A stretch of 64,000 nt of DNA from Bathymodiolus thermophilus thioautotrophic gill symbiont (GTDB taxonomy: Bacteria; Pseudomonadota; Gammaproteobacteria; PS1; Pseudothioglobaceae), in NCBI RefSeq assembly GCF_003711265.1, contig NZ_CP024634.1, positions 2,728,001 to 2,792,000 of the forward strand, in the 5' to 3' direction. Below the pieces are notes generated by a model. It saw only the letters and a program-made list of their open reading frames with translations. It had not been told where the DNA came from and did not search any database. The translations under genes were made by a program, and so were the position numbers. Shown here one piece after another: positions 17,286-26,823 of this stretch (positions are counted from its first letter, which is position 1; each line of letters starts with the position of its first letter).

Positions 17286-18091
17286 AAATTATCCTTCCAT
17301 ATTTTTTTAACCAATCCAGGACTCATAATAAAAGGGTTGTAATTTCCTTGTATTGCCATAATCTGCTTATTGCGTTTTATTTCTTTATCACTCACTGGAT
17401 CTTGCTTGTGCCATTTAAGCAATATCTTTTGTGCCCACGGCGTAAAGTTATTCCCTTTTAATATAGGCGAGGACCAATTTTGAACTTTGTCATAATAAGC
17501 AGTAAGTAAGTAAAAATATCCTCTAGCAAGATCTCCTTTGAACTCATTAACTGGCTCAAAAAATATGCCTTTTAAGTGTTTATTTTTTGCCTTTCCTACC
17601 AAAGACCCACTCAGAGAGCGCTTTGCATTTTTTGGATCAACTTCTGCATAAGGATAAGCGGCACGCATATTATTCACAAACCCATCTGTCGGGTATATGT
17701 GAAATAAATCCGTAGCCATTGGCTTGTGTAAACTACCGCCCCACCAAGTTTTTGGAAAAGAATGTTCTCTGTTATAACAGTCGCCTTCTTTTTTATAATG
17801 ACCACATTGATCAGTAAAGAGCTTATAAACATACGGTAACTTACCCTTCTTATACGAATAAATATCAAACACTTTATCTGGCTGATTGGGCAATGGATCA
17901 GTTTTTTTAAATGCCTTCCATAACTCTTTATAACTTAAAACCTTGTGTTTGCCTATTATTTCATACAATTTCTTCCTTAATGGTTCCCCCTGTAGTTGAC
18001 TACTTACTTTGCTCTCAGTAGTAGAAGTGGATAAATAGCCGTATGAGTTTAGGCTTATTAGTACAATGCTAAAAAGAAAAAGTTTTTTCAT
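17282..18091 (-). CDS. endA: Endonuclease I family secreted nuclease
   Basis: A 269-residue protein of the EndA/Dns family, metal-dependent nucleases that degrade DNA outside the cytoplasm. It has a signal peptide ([18 protein letters not shown]). The beta-beta-alpha-metal core has [12 protein letters not shown] with the catalytic His, [15 protein letters not shown] and the metal-coordinating [12 protein letters not shown]. The start at 18091 is chosen because the signal peptide begins there; the longer frame would run into gap. It sits five bases after the gap stop and overlaps pgk by four bases, so a secreted nuclease is embedded in the carbon-metabolism operon. It may scavenge nucleotides or phosphate, which is inference. 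Confidence 0.87.
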   Translation of the reverse strand: MKKLFLFSIVLISLNSYGYLSTSTTESKVSSQLQGEPLRKKLYEIIGKHKVLSYKELWKAFKKTDPLPNQPDKVFDIYSYKKGKLPYVYKLFTDQCGHYKKEGDCYNREHSFPKTWWGGSLHKPMATDLFHIYPTDGFVNNMRAAYPYAEVDPKNAKRSLSGSLVGKAKNKHLKGIFFEPVNEFKGDLARGYFYLLTAYYDKVQNWSSPILKGNNFTPWAQKILLKWHKQDPVSDKEIKRNKQIMAIQGNYNPFIMSPGLVKKIWKDNL

Positions 18092-18096
18092 GAGCG

Positions 18097-19092
18097 TTAA
18101 GCGATATGTTGAACTAAACGCAACATATTGCAAGTGTAACCATATTCATTGTCATACCAAGAAACCAACTTCACAAAAGTATCATCAAGTGCAATACCCG
18201 CATTCGCATCAAAAATTGAAGAAGCACTAACACCACGGAAATCACTAGATACAACCATGTCTTCTGTGTATTGTAGCGTGCCTTTCATAGTAGTTTCTGA
18301 CGCTGTTTTAATGGTTGCGCAAATTTCTTCATAAGAAACGCTCTTGTCTAATTCACAAGTTAAATCAACCACGGAAACATCAACTGAAGGGATACGGAAA
18401 GCCATGCCTGTTAGTTTGCCATTTAATTCCGGCAATACAATACCAACCGCTTTAGCAGCACCTGTTGATGAAGGAATAATGTTCTCAAATACCGCACGAC
18501 CTCCTCTCCAATCTTTCATTGAAGGGCCGTCAACGGTTTTTTGTGTTGCTGTTGAAGCATGAACTGTTGTCATTAATCCACGCTTAAGACCCCAATTATC
18601 ATTGATAATCTTAGCAATTGGCGCCAAGCAGTTAGTGGTGCAAGAAGCTGCTGAAACAATAGATTGACCGTCATAAGCATCATGGTTAACGCCATACACA
18701 AACATAGGTGTACTGTCTTTAGCAGGTGCTGATTGAACCACTTTTTTAGCGCCAGCATCAATGTGTGCTTGACAAGACTCTTCAGTTAAGAAAAAACCTG
18801 TACAGTCAATAGCAACATCTACATCAATATCGCCCCATTTAAGATCCGCTGGGTTGCGCTCAGCAGAAAGACGAATTTTCTTGCCATCAATAACAAAATT
18901 ATCACCCTCAACTTCAACAGTGCCATCAAAACGACCTTGTGCCGTATCATACTTAAGCATATACGCTAAATAATCATTGTCTAATAAGTCGTTAATACCG
19001 ACTACTTCTAATTCTGGAAAATCCTTTTTAATTGCACGAAAAACCATGCGACCAATACGACCAAAACCATTAATACCTACTTTAATTGCCAT
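18097..19092 (-). CDS. gap: Glyceraldehyde-3-phosphate dehydrogenase, type I
   Basis: NAD(P)-dependent oxidoreductase of 331 residues linking glyceraldehyde 3-phosphate and 1,3-bisphosphoglycerate. The N-terminal [16 protein letters not shown] dinucleotide fold is followed by the active site [15 protein letters not shown] with the catalytic Cys, [34 protein letters not shown] and the closing [15 protein letters not shown]. Position 33 is Asn in VGINDLLD, whereas NAD-specific enzymes typically read NDLTD, so the cofactor preference cannot be stated firmly. It lies 27 bases downstream of tkt in the same leftward operon and is followed closely by endA and pgk. Confidence 0.97.
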   Translation of the reverse strand: MAIKVGINGFGRIGRMVFRAIKKDFPELEVVGINDLLDNDYLAYMLKYDTAQGRFDGTVEVEGDNFVIDGKKIRLSAERNPADLKWGDIDVDVAIDCTGFFLTEESCQAHIDAGAKKVVQSAPAKDSTPMFVYGVNHDAYDGQSIVSAASCTTNCLAPIAKIINDNWGLKRGLMTTVHASTATQKTVDGPSMKDWRGGRAVFENIIPSSTGAAKAVGIVLPELNGKLTGMAFRIPSVDVSVVDLTCELDKSVSYEEICATIKTASETTMKGTLQYTEDMVVSSDFRGVSASSIFDANAGIALDDTFVKLVSWYDNEYGYTCNMLRLVQHIA

Positions 19093-19119
19093 TTTACTTA
19101 CTCCTATATAATATATAAA

Positions 19120-21105
19120 TTACGCCAAAACTTCATTCACAGTTTTAACAACATTGTCCACTGTAAAGCCAAATTCTTTAAATAACTGTCCTGCTGGTGC
19201 GCTTTCGCCGAATGTTGTCATGCAAACCAACCCACCTTCTAAGCCAACATATTTATACCATGCATCGCCAACGCCTGCTTCAATGGCAACCCGTTTAACA
19301 CCTACCGTTAATACAGAATCTCGGTACGCTTTGTCTTGTGCATCAAATGCATCTGTTGAAGGCATGGAAACAATACGCACCTTCTTATCGGTCATTGCTT
19401 TTGCACTTTCAACTGCTAACGATACTTCAGAACCTGTTGAAATTAGAATAATATCTGCTGTGCCATCACAGTCTTGCAATACATAGCCTCCTTTTTCAAT
19501 GTTCTTCACTTGTTCAGCCGTTCTTTCCATGGGCGTTAACGCTTGTCTTGAGAAGATTAACGCCGTTGGTGCATCACCTCTCATCATTGCAACTTTCCAA
19601 GAAACTGCGGATTCAATTGCATCGCAACCTCTCCAAGTTTGAAAACCCGGAATCATTCTAATGGTTGCCAACTGTTCAACGGGTTGGTGTGTGGGTCCAT
19701 CTTCACCTAAGCCAATAGAATCATGTGTATAAACATAAATTGTACCGATTTTCATAAGGGATGACATACGCAAGGCGTTACGCATAAATTCCATAAACAT
19801 AAAGAAAGTTGCGCCGTAAACTTTAAAACCACCGTGCAAAACCATGCCATTCATCATATGTGCCATGCCAAATTCACGCACACCCCATGAAAGATAATTG
19901 CCATTTGCATTCTCTTTGTTGACTTTCACAGTACCTGACCAGTTCGTCAAGTTTGAACCTGTTAAGTCTGCAGATCCACCGAACATCTCTGGTAACAATG
20001 GACCCATTGCCTCAATCGCTCTTTGTGAGGCTTGTCTAGAAGCGATATTTGGCATTTCTTCTTGTGTTGCAGCAATAAACTTATCCATTTCAACTTCAAA
20101 GTTAGCTGGCAAATCACCCGCCATACGCCGCTCAAACTCAGCCGCTTCTGCTGGAAACTCAGCCTGATAAGCGGCAAATTTGTCATTCCAAACACTTTCA
20201 TCTATCGCACCCTGTGCCTTATGATCCCAACCTGCATAAACATCAGCAGGAATTTCAAACGGTGCATGCTCCCAACCTAATTGCTTGCGCGTTGCTGCGA
20301 TTTCTTCATCACCTAAAGGTGCACCATGACAATCATGTGTGCCTGCAAGGTTTGGCGAGCCAAAACCAATGGTTGTTTTACAACAAATCAAACTTGGCTT
20401 ATCAGTCACTGCTTTCGCCTCTTCAATCGCTTTATTAATTGCATCTGCATCATGGCCATCAACGGCAACCACATGCCAATCATAAGATTTAAAACGACCT
20501 GGAACGCCTTTTTCCATCCAATCGCCAATGTGGCCATCAATTGAAATATCATTATCATCCCAAAATGCCATCAATTTACCCAAGCCTAATGTTCCTGCCA
20601 TTGCACAAGATTCGTGCGATAGGCCTTCCATCAAACAACCATCACCCATAAAGACATAAGTATTATGGTTAACAATTTCATGACCTGGCTTGTTAAATTG
20701 TGCCGCTAAAGTGCGCTCTGCAATTGCCATGCCAACCGCATTGGTAACACCTTGCCCTAAGGGGCCTGTCGTTGTCTCAATGCCATCAGCATAACCATAT
20801 TCAGGATGTCCTGCTGTCTTTGAATGTAACTGACGAAAATCTTTAATATCGTCTATACTCAATTCAAAACCCGTAAGATGCAACAATGAATAAATCAACA
20901 TTGACCCATGTCCATTTGATAATACAAAACGGTCGCGATCTGCCCAACTAGAATTTGTGGGATTGTATTTTAGATGATCATTCCAAAGCACTTCGGCAAT
21001 ATCTGCCATACCCATTGGGGCACCTGGATGACCTGAATTGGCTTTTTGAACTGCATCCATGCTTAAAGCACGAATTGCATTTGCTAAATTTCTGCGTGAC
21101 GACAT
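19120..21105 (-). CDS. tkt: Transketolase
   Basis: Thiamine-diphosphate enzyme of 661 residues transferring two-carbon units between sugar phosphates in the Calvin cycle and the pentose phosphate pathway. Blocks include [52 protein letters not shown], the thiamine-diphosphate motif [31 protein letters not shown] and a full C-terminal domain. The start at 21105 is chosen because AAAAGGAAG precedes it and [20 protein letters not shown] matches the family; the frame extends a little further upstream without support. It is the first gene of the operon and has a near-consensus promoter 32-60 bases upstream. Its 5' end and promoter also exist as a decayed copy near 25.8 kb. Confidence 0.97.
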   Translation of the reverse strand: MSSRRNLANAIRALSMDAVQKANSGHPGAPMGMADIAEVLWNDHLKYNPTNSSWADRDRFVLSNGHGSMLIYSLLHLTGFELSIDDIKDFRQLHSKTAGHPEYGYADGIETTTGPLGQGVTNAVGMAIAERTLAAQFNKPGHEIVNHNTYVFMGDGCLMEGLSHESCAMAGTLGLGKLMAFWDDNDISIDGHIGDWMEKGVPGRFKSYDWHVVAVDGHDADAINKAIEEAKAVTDKPSLICCKTTIGFGSPNLAGTHDCHGAPLGDEEIAATRKQLGWEHAPFEIPADVYAGWDHKAQGAIDESVWNDKFAAYQAEFPAEAAEFERRMAGDLPANFEVEMDKFIAATQEEMPNIASRQASQRAIEAMGPLLPEMFGGSADLTGSNLTNWSGTVKVNKENANGNYLSWGVREFGMAHMMNGMVLHGGFKVYGATFFMFMEFMRNALRMSSLMKIGTIYVYTHDSIGLGEDGPTHQPVEQLATIRMIPGFQTWRGCDAIESAVSWKVAMMRGDAPTALIFSRQALTPMERTAEQVKNIEKGGYVLQDCDGTADIILISTGSEVSLAVESAKAMTDKKVRIVSMPSTDAFDAQDKAYRDSVLTVGVKRVAIEAGVGDAWYKYVGLEGGLVCMTTFGESAPAGQLFKEFGFTVDNVVKTVNEVLA

Positions 21106-21136
21106 ATTAAACTTCCTTTTAGAACAAAATTGAATG

Positions 21137-21165
21137 ATTATACGCAAAACTTTTCAAATTATCAA
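21137..21165 (-). promoter_or_regulatory. Sigma-70-type promoter of the tkt operon
   Basis: On the minus strand a -35 box TTGATA is separated by exactly 17 bases from a perfect -10 box TATAAT, just upstream of the tkt ribosome binding site. The same arrangement survives unchanged in the decayed tkt copy at 25924-25952, which argues that it is functional sequence. Confidence 0.75.
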
Positions 21166-21339
21166 CCCAACCCTAAAATCCTAAATTTCTACCTTGTTAA
21201 TCGTTTGCTATTTTTGGATTGAAACGCCACTGCACAAAAAAAACTCCATTTTAAAAGATAATTTTTTTTCATTTGCTGGTCTCATTTTTCTAAAATTTTT
21301 ATCTAAAAATCACCCGCTCTTTATTTGTTAAAACCAATA

Positions 21340-21500
21340 GAGACCTTTGCATAAATATGGATGATTAGCAAAATTCAATTTTTGCCCAATTGGTAATTTC
21401 CTTAAACCTTGTCCTAGCAGGGCTAAGGCTGGGTTTAAAAAATTACCAAATGGGTGAAAAGTGGATTCTTGATGATCATCCATATTTATACAAAGGTCTC
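21340..21500 (+). repeat. Full-length 161-bp palindromic element (MITE), copy between tkt and a DUF1566 gene
   Basis: The element begins GAGACCTTTGCATAAATATGG and ends with the inverted terminus TATACAAAGGTCTC. Nearly the whole length folds on itself: GCCCAATTGGTAATT pairs with AATTACCAAATGGG, and TTAAACC with GGGTTTAA. The central loop contains CCTAGCAGGGCTAAGG. It has no coding capacity, and TA occurs directly outside both ends. The length is identical to the copies at 50793 and 51469. Confidence 0.93.
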
Positions 21501-21517
21501 TAATAAAATAAATAGCG

Positions 21518-21541
21518 TTATTCGTATTTATACAAAAGTCT
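21518..21541 (+). repeat. Solo right terminus of the MITE
   Basis: A short run ending TATTCGTATTTATACAAAAGTCTC follows the full element after about 18 bases and matches its right terminal repeat with two or three changes. It is probably the relic of an older insertion next to the newer one. Confidence 0.6.
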
Positions 21542-21559
21542 CAGAATAAAAGAAAAAAA

Positions 21560-22105
21560 TCACTGTACAAAGCGCACTAAACGAACATAACCTTTTGAAC
21601 TTACAGCAGTACGATGGCCTGATGTATCGTTAGCACTATTAAAATTTACCTGCCATGATCTTGAACCCGAACCAGGAGAGGATGACCAAAAGACATTGGA
21701 AGGTGTACTTGGAAAAATAGTCTCATTAATACTAGGATTAAAGCAGCGATTCGAAACTAAAGAGCCCAGTTCCTTTATATTTGGCAAGCGCCAATCGTTA
21801 TGATTTGCAAAATTACTATTGTTCGTACTATTGATTACCTTTTTGCTTGTTTCTAATGCTTCTTTCCAAGTGAATGGTAGGGCTGCGCTCCTACAGTCAT
21901 TACTTCTTGCTAGAAAGAATAAGCCTTCGGAACATTTTTTCCACATTAAATTGGTTTGTTTATCAGTAATCGTTCCATCTTTATTATCGGTGTACCTGCT
22001 ATCTTTCCACCTGTCGAAAGTATAATTCGTGCAGGTTTGAGCCAACACATAACTGGTGGTTAAAAATATAATGTTGATTGTTAAAAATAAAATTGTTTTT
22101 TTCAT
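21560..22105 (-). CDS. Secreted DUF1566 (Lcl C-terminal-like) protein
   Basis: A 181-residue protein with a Sec signal peptide (ILFLTINIIFLTTSYVLAQ). The mature part is a DUF1566 domain: the typical opening RYTDNKDGTITDKQTNLMW, then WKEALETSKKV, NDWRLPNIKELGSLV, and the closing FWSSSPGSGSRSWQVNF with YVRLVRFVQ. Such domains are found in many secreted and surface proteins of aquatic bacteria and are C-type-lectin-like, but their ligands are mostly unknown. The same domain forms the C-terminus of the much larger lipoprotein next upstream (22579-25701), so the two genes are paralogous in that part. Repeat copies lie on both sides of it. No specific function can be assigned. Confidence 0.8.
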   Translation of the reverse strand: MKKTILFLTINIIFLTTSYVLAQTCTNYTFDRWKDSRYTDNKDGTITDKQTNLMWKKCSEGLFFLARSNDCRSAALPFTWKEALETSKKVINSTNNSNFANHNDWRLPNIKELGSLVSNRCFNPSINETIFPSTPSNVFWSSSPGSGSRSWQVNFNSANDTSGHRTAVSSKGYVRLVRFVQ

Positions 22106-22373
22106 ATTGTGTCCTTAGTTATAGGTGAATAATAAACGGAGTTTTCGATTTTTAAGTCGATTATGCCGATAATCTTGCTCATTAATAAAGTGCATATACA
22201 ATTGCATAAAACCATTTTGACTACTCTTTATTAATTGCTGTAAATATTGTAAAAACTTGTGCAAACTGTCTTTTTAAAACAAAGCAAATAACGAAATTTT
22301 TAACCCCACCTTCTATCTCAACTAAGCGTGTTATATCACGATCAGTAGTAAATATTTTTTGATGAGTCATCAT
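22106..22373. other. Intergenic stretch with a possible gene-end relic
   Basis: No intact gene is seen. Read leftward from the repeat, a short frame gives TTDRDITRLVEIEGG and ends FTAINKE. It weakly resembles a frame beside another repeat copy at 50637-50790 (TDNELIAPVEI, ending ANKHQFT). Both may be relics of one gene family, but the likeness is too weak to name. Confidence 0.3.
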
Positions 22374-22559
22374 CAGACCTTTGCATAAATATGGATTAAC
22401 AAAATTCAATGTCTGCCAAATTGGTAATTTTCTTAACCCTTGTCTCAACAGAACCAAGGCTAGGTTTACCTTAGGGGATTGCTGGGGATCGTTGGAATAA
22501 TTGCCAAATGGAAGAAAAGCGGTTTTTTGATGATTATTCATAATTTATGCAAAGGTCTC
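22374..22559 (+). repeat. Diverged, enlarged copy of the MITE
   Basis: The left terminus CAGACCTTTGCATAAATATGG and right terminus TTATGCAAAGGTCTC flank a diverged interior. TGCCAAATTGGTAATTTTCTTAACC pairs with a partly disrupted right arm, and an extra GC-richer stretch (TTAGGGGATTGCTGGGGATCG) has been inserted before it. It lies between the two DUF1566 genes and just downstream of the large lipoprotein gene's stop codon. Confidence 0.8.
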
Positions 22560-22578
22560 ATAAGATTAAAATAAAAAA

Positions 22579-25500
22579 TCACTGCTTAAAATACACCAAA
22601 CGAACACTTCTTAACTTATTGCGAACATCGACAGAATTCCTACCATAGGTAAAACCTAAGAGCCACGCCCTCTCAGAGTTCTGAGCATTAGGCACAGATG
22701 ACCAAAAGAAGCTAGAGGCAATATTTGGGAAATGATGATCGTTGGCATTTGCTACTTCAGTTGATAAATTAGCAATTGAGCGTAATTCCCCTACAGTCGG
22801 CACACGCCAATTATTACCACCACAGAGATTTTCAGTATTTGTACCATCAACTAAGCCCGTCCAATCATCATAATAAAGACCTTCTCTGTTGGCACGAATT
22901 TTACCAAGTGCGGTTTTTCCACCCCAACGATATAGATTATCTTTATGGTGAATGTTGGTATGAGTACCATCAGTAGTATCGCTGTCTTTACTGCCATTAC
23001 TCGTTTTTATCTCCCAAATCAATCCTGTTACATTGTCTCGCACACAAGACCATTTAGTGCCAGCACTTTCTGTGCCATCTGCTGTCCATGTTGCATCTTG
23101 AACGCTTAACACATTGCCTGTACTGCCGAGCTTGGTGAAATCAAATCCTGCTTCACCACCACCCACTTTTGTCAAGGTGCCAGCGACTGCCTGAGCATCT
23201 CGTCCATGTGAACAGTCTTGTGCCGATATTTCTACACCCGTGCAGGCGTTATTGTTACCTGATAACTCGTTCCCACCCCAAGTTATGCCTGTATCGTTGA
23301 GCGCCCCAGTTGATGTCGCTTCTATTTTGGGGGTAGCGGTTACCTCATTAGATTTGCCACTTTCAAAAGCGTCTTTAACGGCTGTAACAACAAAATAGTA
23401 TTTTGTACTGCTTAGACCATCAATGGTTTTACTATGGTTGGTAATATTTTGCAATAATGAACCACCGTTTAAAGAAGCGTAATTAGACAGACTAATACCG
23501 CTAAAACTTTCCTCAGCGTGATATATTTGGTACCCTGTCGCCCCTTCAACTGCACTCCAAGTTAAAGTAACAAAATCTTCACCTTTGGCGGCTGTCAGGT
23601 TTTTTGGTGTGTCTAAAATAACGCTGATGCTTACCGTGGCTGTATGATCACCCATTGCATTAGTGGCTTTAATGGTGTAAATTGTAGCGTTTTGTAATGC
23701 AGTTGGTGCACCAGAGATTTCGCAACTACCACTAACAAGCTTTATTGTTAAACCACTTGGAAGACTGGGCTCACTACGACAACTACTAGCGCTACCACCT
23801 GTGTTACTAAATGCAAAGGTTGCATTGCTATTAAGAATTAACTGTTTGTCTGATAAATTAACGAATGACGGCTCGCTCGTAGGTGTGGTAGCGACCATAG
23901 CACTTGGAGAACCTTCAAAGCCATCTTTTATTGCAGTAATGACAAAATAATATAAAGTGTCATTAGTTAAGTTGTCAACGGCTCCACTAATACCAGAAGA
24001 TACTTGTACTGACGAGACGCCAGCACTGCCTAAGTTAGATGCGTTAATTGCATTTTGGGAGTAATATATTTTATAGCCTGTTGCTCCGTTAACTTCACTC
24101 CAAGCTAAGGCAACAGTGGCATTACCTTGAATGGCTGTAAAGTTTTTTGGTGTATCTAAATTAACGCTGATACTGACCGTGGCAGTGCTATAACCTGTTG
24201 AATTGATGGCTTTAATAATGTAAATTGCAACACCTTGTAATGCAGTTGGTGTGCCAGAAATTTGACATCTGCCACTAACAGAGGTTACTGTTAAGCCATT
24301 TGGAAGGCTAGGATTGCTGCTACAACTACTAGCGGCACCACTATTTTCCTCGCCAAATGCAAAGGCCGTGATAACGCTATTAAGAATTAAATGTTTGTCT
24401 TGTAAATTAGCAAGTGACGGATTGATCACAGGGGTGGCAGTTATCATGCTACTTAGAGAACTTTCAGCGTTACCTTTTATTGCAGTAATAACAAAATAAT
24501 ATAAAGTGTCGTTAGTTAAGTTGTCAACAACTCCACTAATGCCATATGATATTTGCACTGACGAGACATCATTACTCTCTAAATTGGATGCATTAATTTC
24601 ATTTTGGGAATAATATATTTTATACCCTGTTGCTCCGTGAACTGCATCCCAAGCCACAGTAACAGCACTATCACTTGTGGCGGCTACAAGGTTTTTTGAT
24701 GTGTCTAAAATAACGCCAATATCAATCGTGGCTGTGCTATTACCTGTTAAATTAGTGGCTTTAATGGTGTAAGTTGTAACATCTTGTAATACAATTGGTG
24801 TGCCAGAGATTTCACAACTGTTATTAACAAGTGCTATTGTTAAACCACTGGGAAGACTAGGATCAGCGCCACAACCATTGATACCACCACCTGTGTTACC
24901 AAACGCAAAAGTTACCGCTCTGCCACTAATCAAACTTTTGCCCAATAAGTTAGTAAGAACTGGCGTGCCAATTATATTTGCTTTAATTTTATTAGCATTA
25001 ATATTTTTAAACTTGTCATCTAAGCCATCAAGTGCTGCCACTAATTTTTTTGCAGTTGTTTGCTCTAATGTTTTATCAATTAAATCAACTTTGAGTGAAT
25101 CCATAACTTTACTAAGGCTATCGTTCCCGTTTACGCCTTGTCTTTCAAGTTCTGAAAGCATTGCTAAAATCATTGCATAATCTCCAGCGCTGTCATCGGC
25201 TAAAACAGTTCTACTAGTTTTGTAAATATCTGTAGGAAGAATTGAAGCGATACTTTTTCCTGACAAACCAAAAGCCATGGAAACTGCGCCATTATAAACA
25301 TTAATAACATTACTAAGATTAATGTCAGCTTGTACGGCAATTTCAGTCAATGGCGTAATGGCAAATTTCTCACCCTCGACAAAATCAAGTGCCACTCGCA
25401 ACATTGGCGATTGTTTTTCTGCGTTTGTCGCTTCATCAATATAACTTCCAGCAGAACATTCAATTAAAGCTTCGCCAGAATAGCCAACATCGCTAAATTC

Positions 25501-25701
25501 AACAAAACCCTTGTCGCTAATCGCAGAGGCTAGTTTATCGCCTTTTGCACCCGCTACAGTGATTTTATGAATAGCGCAACTTGCCTTATCAATTGGAGCG
25601 GCAGAGAGGAAACCAGAAGAAATATTTGGCGATGATTCACCACCACAAGATTGCAATACTAAAGCTACCAAAACTAATAAATACCTTAACAAACTAAACA
25701 T
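22579..25701 (-). CDS. Large surface lipoprotein with Ig-like/FN3 repeats and a C-terminal DUF1566 domain
   Basis: A 1040-residue predicted lipoprotein: signal peptide with lipobox LQSC near residue 19, then a helical N-terminal region (about 20-245). Three repeats of roughly 180 residues follow. Each repeat joins an Ig-like putative sugar- or peptide-binding module (SLPSGLTI...CEISGTPTALQ) to a fibronectin III module (TVAWDAVHGATGYKIYYSQ, LTNDTLYYFVITAIK). The C-terminal 230 residues contain a DUF1566 domain (GLIWEIKTSNG, NNWRVPTVGELRSIANL, FFWSSVPNAQ). The layout suggests a surface adhesin or recognition protein. For a symbiont that could mean host contact, which is inference. A decayed second copy and a duplicated tkt promoter lie directly upstream. 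Confidence 0.82.
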   Translation of the reverse strand: MFSLLRYLLVLVALVLQSCGGESSPNISSGFLSAAPIDKASCAIHKITVAGAKGDKLASAISDKGFVEFSDVGYSGEALIECSAGSYIDEATNAEKQSPMLRVALDFVEGEKFAITPLTEIAVQADINLSNVINVYNGAVSMAFGLSGKSIASILPTDIYKTSRTVLADDSAGDYAMILAMLSELERQGVNGNDSLSKVMDSLKVDLIDKTLEQTTAKKLVAALDGLDDKFKNINANKIKANIIGTPVLTNLLGKSLISGRAVTFAFGNTGGGINGCGADPSLPSGLTIALVNNSCEISGTPIVLQDVTTYTIKATNLTGNSTATIDIGVILDTSKNLVAATSDSAVTVAWDAVHGATGYKIYYSQNEINASNLESNDVSSVQISYGISGVVDNLTNDTLYYFVITAIKGNAESSLSSMITATPVINPSLANLQDKHLILNSVITAFAFGEENSGAASSCSSNPSLPNGLTVTSVSGRCQISGTPTALQGVAIYIIKAINSTGYSTATVSISVNLDTPKNFTAIQGNATVALAWSEVNGATGYKIYYSQNAINASNLGSAGVSSVQVSSGISGAVDNLTNDTLYYFVITAIKDGFEGSPSAMVATTPTSEPSFVNLSDKQLILNSNATFAFSNTGGSASSCRSEPSLPSGLTIKLVSGSCEISGAPTALQNATIYTIKATNAMGDHTATVSISVILDTPKNLTAAKGEDFVTLTWSAVEGATGYQIYHAEESFSGISLSNYASLNGGSLLQNITNHSKTIDGLSSTKYYFVVTAVKDAFESGKSNEVTATPKIEATSTGALNDTGITWGGNELSGNNNACTGVEISAQDCSHGRDAQAVAGTLTKVGGGEAGFDFTKLGSTGNVLSVQDATWTADGTESAGTKWSCVRDNVTGLIWEIKTSNGSKDSDTTDGTHTNIHHKDNLYRWGGKTALGKIRANREGLYYDDWTGLVDGTNTENLCGGNNWRVPTVGELRSIANLSTEVANANDHHFPNIASSFFWSSVPNAQNSERAWLLGFTYGRNSVDVRNKLRSVRLVYFKQ

Positions 25702-25748
25702 CTACACCTCCAATTACGAAAATTATATCGTTTTTACATTATCAAAAA

Positions 25749-25891
25749 AAAGATGATACTCCAAGGTGTCTCGGAATATCTTCCTTCTATACCTATCCAT
25801 TAGCGCACTTAGATGATCTGAATTGGCTGTTTAAAGGCCACACCTAATTAAAAGCCGCGAACTGCGTCACTAAATCTCCGTGTGATGACAT
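25749..25891 (-). pseudogene. Decayed duplicate of the tkt 5' end
   Basis: The sequence aligns with the first roughly 48 codons of tkt. Shared blocks include GATGATCTGAATTGGCT (parent GATGACCTGAATTGGCT) and the start region ACATATCAAACTTCCTTT (parent ACATATTAAACTTCCTTT). Read leftward it gives MSSHGDLVTQFAAFN and stops, so it is not functional. The similarity continues into the leader up to about 26080, including the poly-T-rich stretch AATAATTTTTTTTCATT. It is one end of an eroded segmental duplication. Confidence 0.82.
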
Positions 25892-25923
25892 ATCAAACTT
25901 CCTTTAGAGCAAGCAATTGAATG

Positions 25924-25952
25924 ATTATACGCAAAACATTTCAAATTATCAA
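25924..25952 (-). promoter_or_regulatory. Duplicated tkt promoter upstream of the large lipoprotein gene
   Basis: The -35 TTGATA, 17-base spacer and -10 TATAAT of the tkt promoter are preserved exactly in the decayed copy, although the surrounding coding sequence has degraded. It points left towards the large lipoprotein gene, whose start lies about 220 bases downstream. It could therefore drive that gene; this is inferred from position and conservation. Confidence 0.55.
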
Positions 25953-26129
25953 CCAGCCTCAGTCAATCAATTACTGTTCTTGGACTAAATCCGCTACACA
26001 ACAACAAAAAACACCCTAATTTAAAAAATAATTTTTTTTCATTCATCTAAAACCTTAGTCTAAAAAATTCCTCTCTGGCGATTACACAGCACACACCGAA
26101 TATATGAGTTAGATCTGAGGATGTGGCAA

Positions 26130-26463
26130 AGTGCCAGTGCCCTATTGACACAAGACAAGGGCGATCAAAAATGAGAAGAGGAATTTAGGAAATAATTACG
26201 ATCACTGACCAGCAATGCAGGGGGGCTCAATTGATAAATCAGCAATGCGCCCCAACGATAGCAAGGCATTCAACTAAAGCCTTGCCAGAATAGCCGACAT
26301 TACTAAATATGACGACAGCCTTATTGCTAATCGCAGAGGCTAATTTATGCCTATTGGTATTGTTAATTGGAATGGCGTAGCAAAACTAGAAGAAATCTTT
26401 GGTAATGGGCGCGCCATCACCACAAGACTACCATGCAAAAACTACTACAACTAACTAAAACAT
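26130..26463 (-). pseudogene. Decayed, internally deleted relic of a second copy of the large lipoprotein gene
   Basis: The right part (about 26260-26463) aligns with the first 80 or so codons of the 1040-residue lipoprotein. Shared runs include GCTAATCGCAGAGGCTAATTTAT (parent GCTAATCGCAGAGGCTAGTTTAT, each read with neighbours), GCCTTGCCAGAATAGCC and CACCACAAGACTACCATG. The ATG equivalent is at 26463, and the leader AAAATTATAT beyond it is also shared. The left part (about 26130-26250) resembles the gene's 3' DUF1566 region (GATAAATCAGCAATG). The whole middle is missing and stop codons abound. With the tkt relic it shows that the tkt-to-lipoprotein region was once duplicated in tandem. Confidence 0.72.
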
Positions 26464-26517
26464 TGGGCGTGCAATAAAACGAAAAATTATATTGCTTAAA
26501 AACCCTCTGTATAAATA

Positions 26518-26593
26518 TGGTGCCGAAGGCCGGACTCGAACTGGCGACCTACTGATTACAAATCAGTTGCACTACCAACTGTGCTACTTCGGC
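26518..26593 (-). tRNA. tRNA-Thr (anticodon TGT)
   Basis: A 76-base cloverleaf on the minus strand. The acceptor GCCGAAG pairs with CTTCGGC, the D-arm is AGCACAGTTGGTAGTGC, the anticodon stem ACTGA/TCAGT encloses loop TTTGTAA, and the T-loop is GTTCGAGTC. An encoded CCA end is present. Anticodon TGT reads ACA and related Thr codons. Confidence 0.95.
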
Positions 26594-26675
26594 GTAATTA
26601 AAAAGTAAGAATTATACAATCTTATTTAAAAAATAACTCATGTTTTTTATTATAAATTGTATAAATTCTTAAATA

Positions 26676-26752
26676 TGGTGGTTATAGGTGGACTTGAACC
26701 ACCGACCCCAGCATTATGAATGCTGTGCTCTAACCAGCTGAGCTACATAACC
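26676..26752 (-). tRNA. tRNA-Met, elongator (anticodon CAT)
   Basis: A 77-base cloverleaf on the minus strand starting GGTTATGTAGCTCAGCTGG. The anticodon stem CAGCA/TGCTG encloses loop TTCATAA, the T-arm loop is GTTCAAGTC, and CCA is encoded. The anticodon stem lacks the three G:C pairs of the initiator, which is found separately at 39485. A CAT-anticodon tRNA-Ile2 is possible but the body resembles elongator tRNA-Met. Confidence 0.92.
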
Positions 26753-26823
26753 GTAAAGAGAGCGTATTATCCAAACTTTTATTGAAAAAGTCAATAGTTT
26801 GCCCTTAATATTATTTAAAATCA

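Noticed and set aside
22221-22541. Open frame of 106 codons as a gene
   Set aside because: More than half of it is translated MITE sequence; only the last part might be a gene relic.
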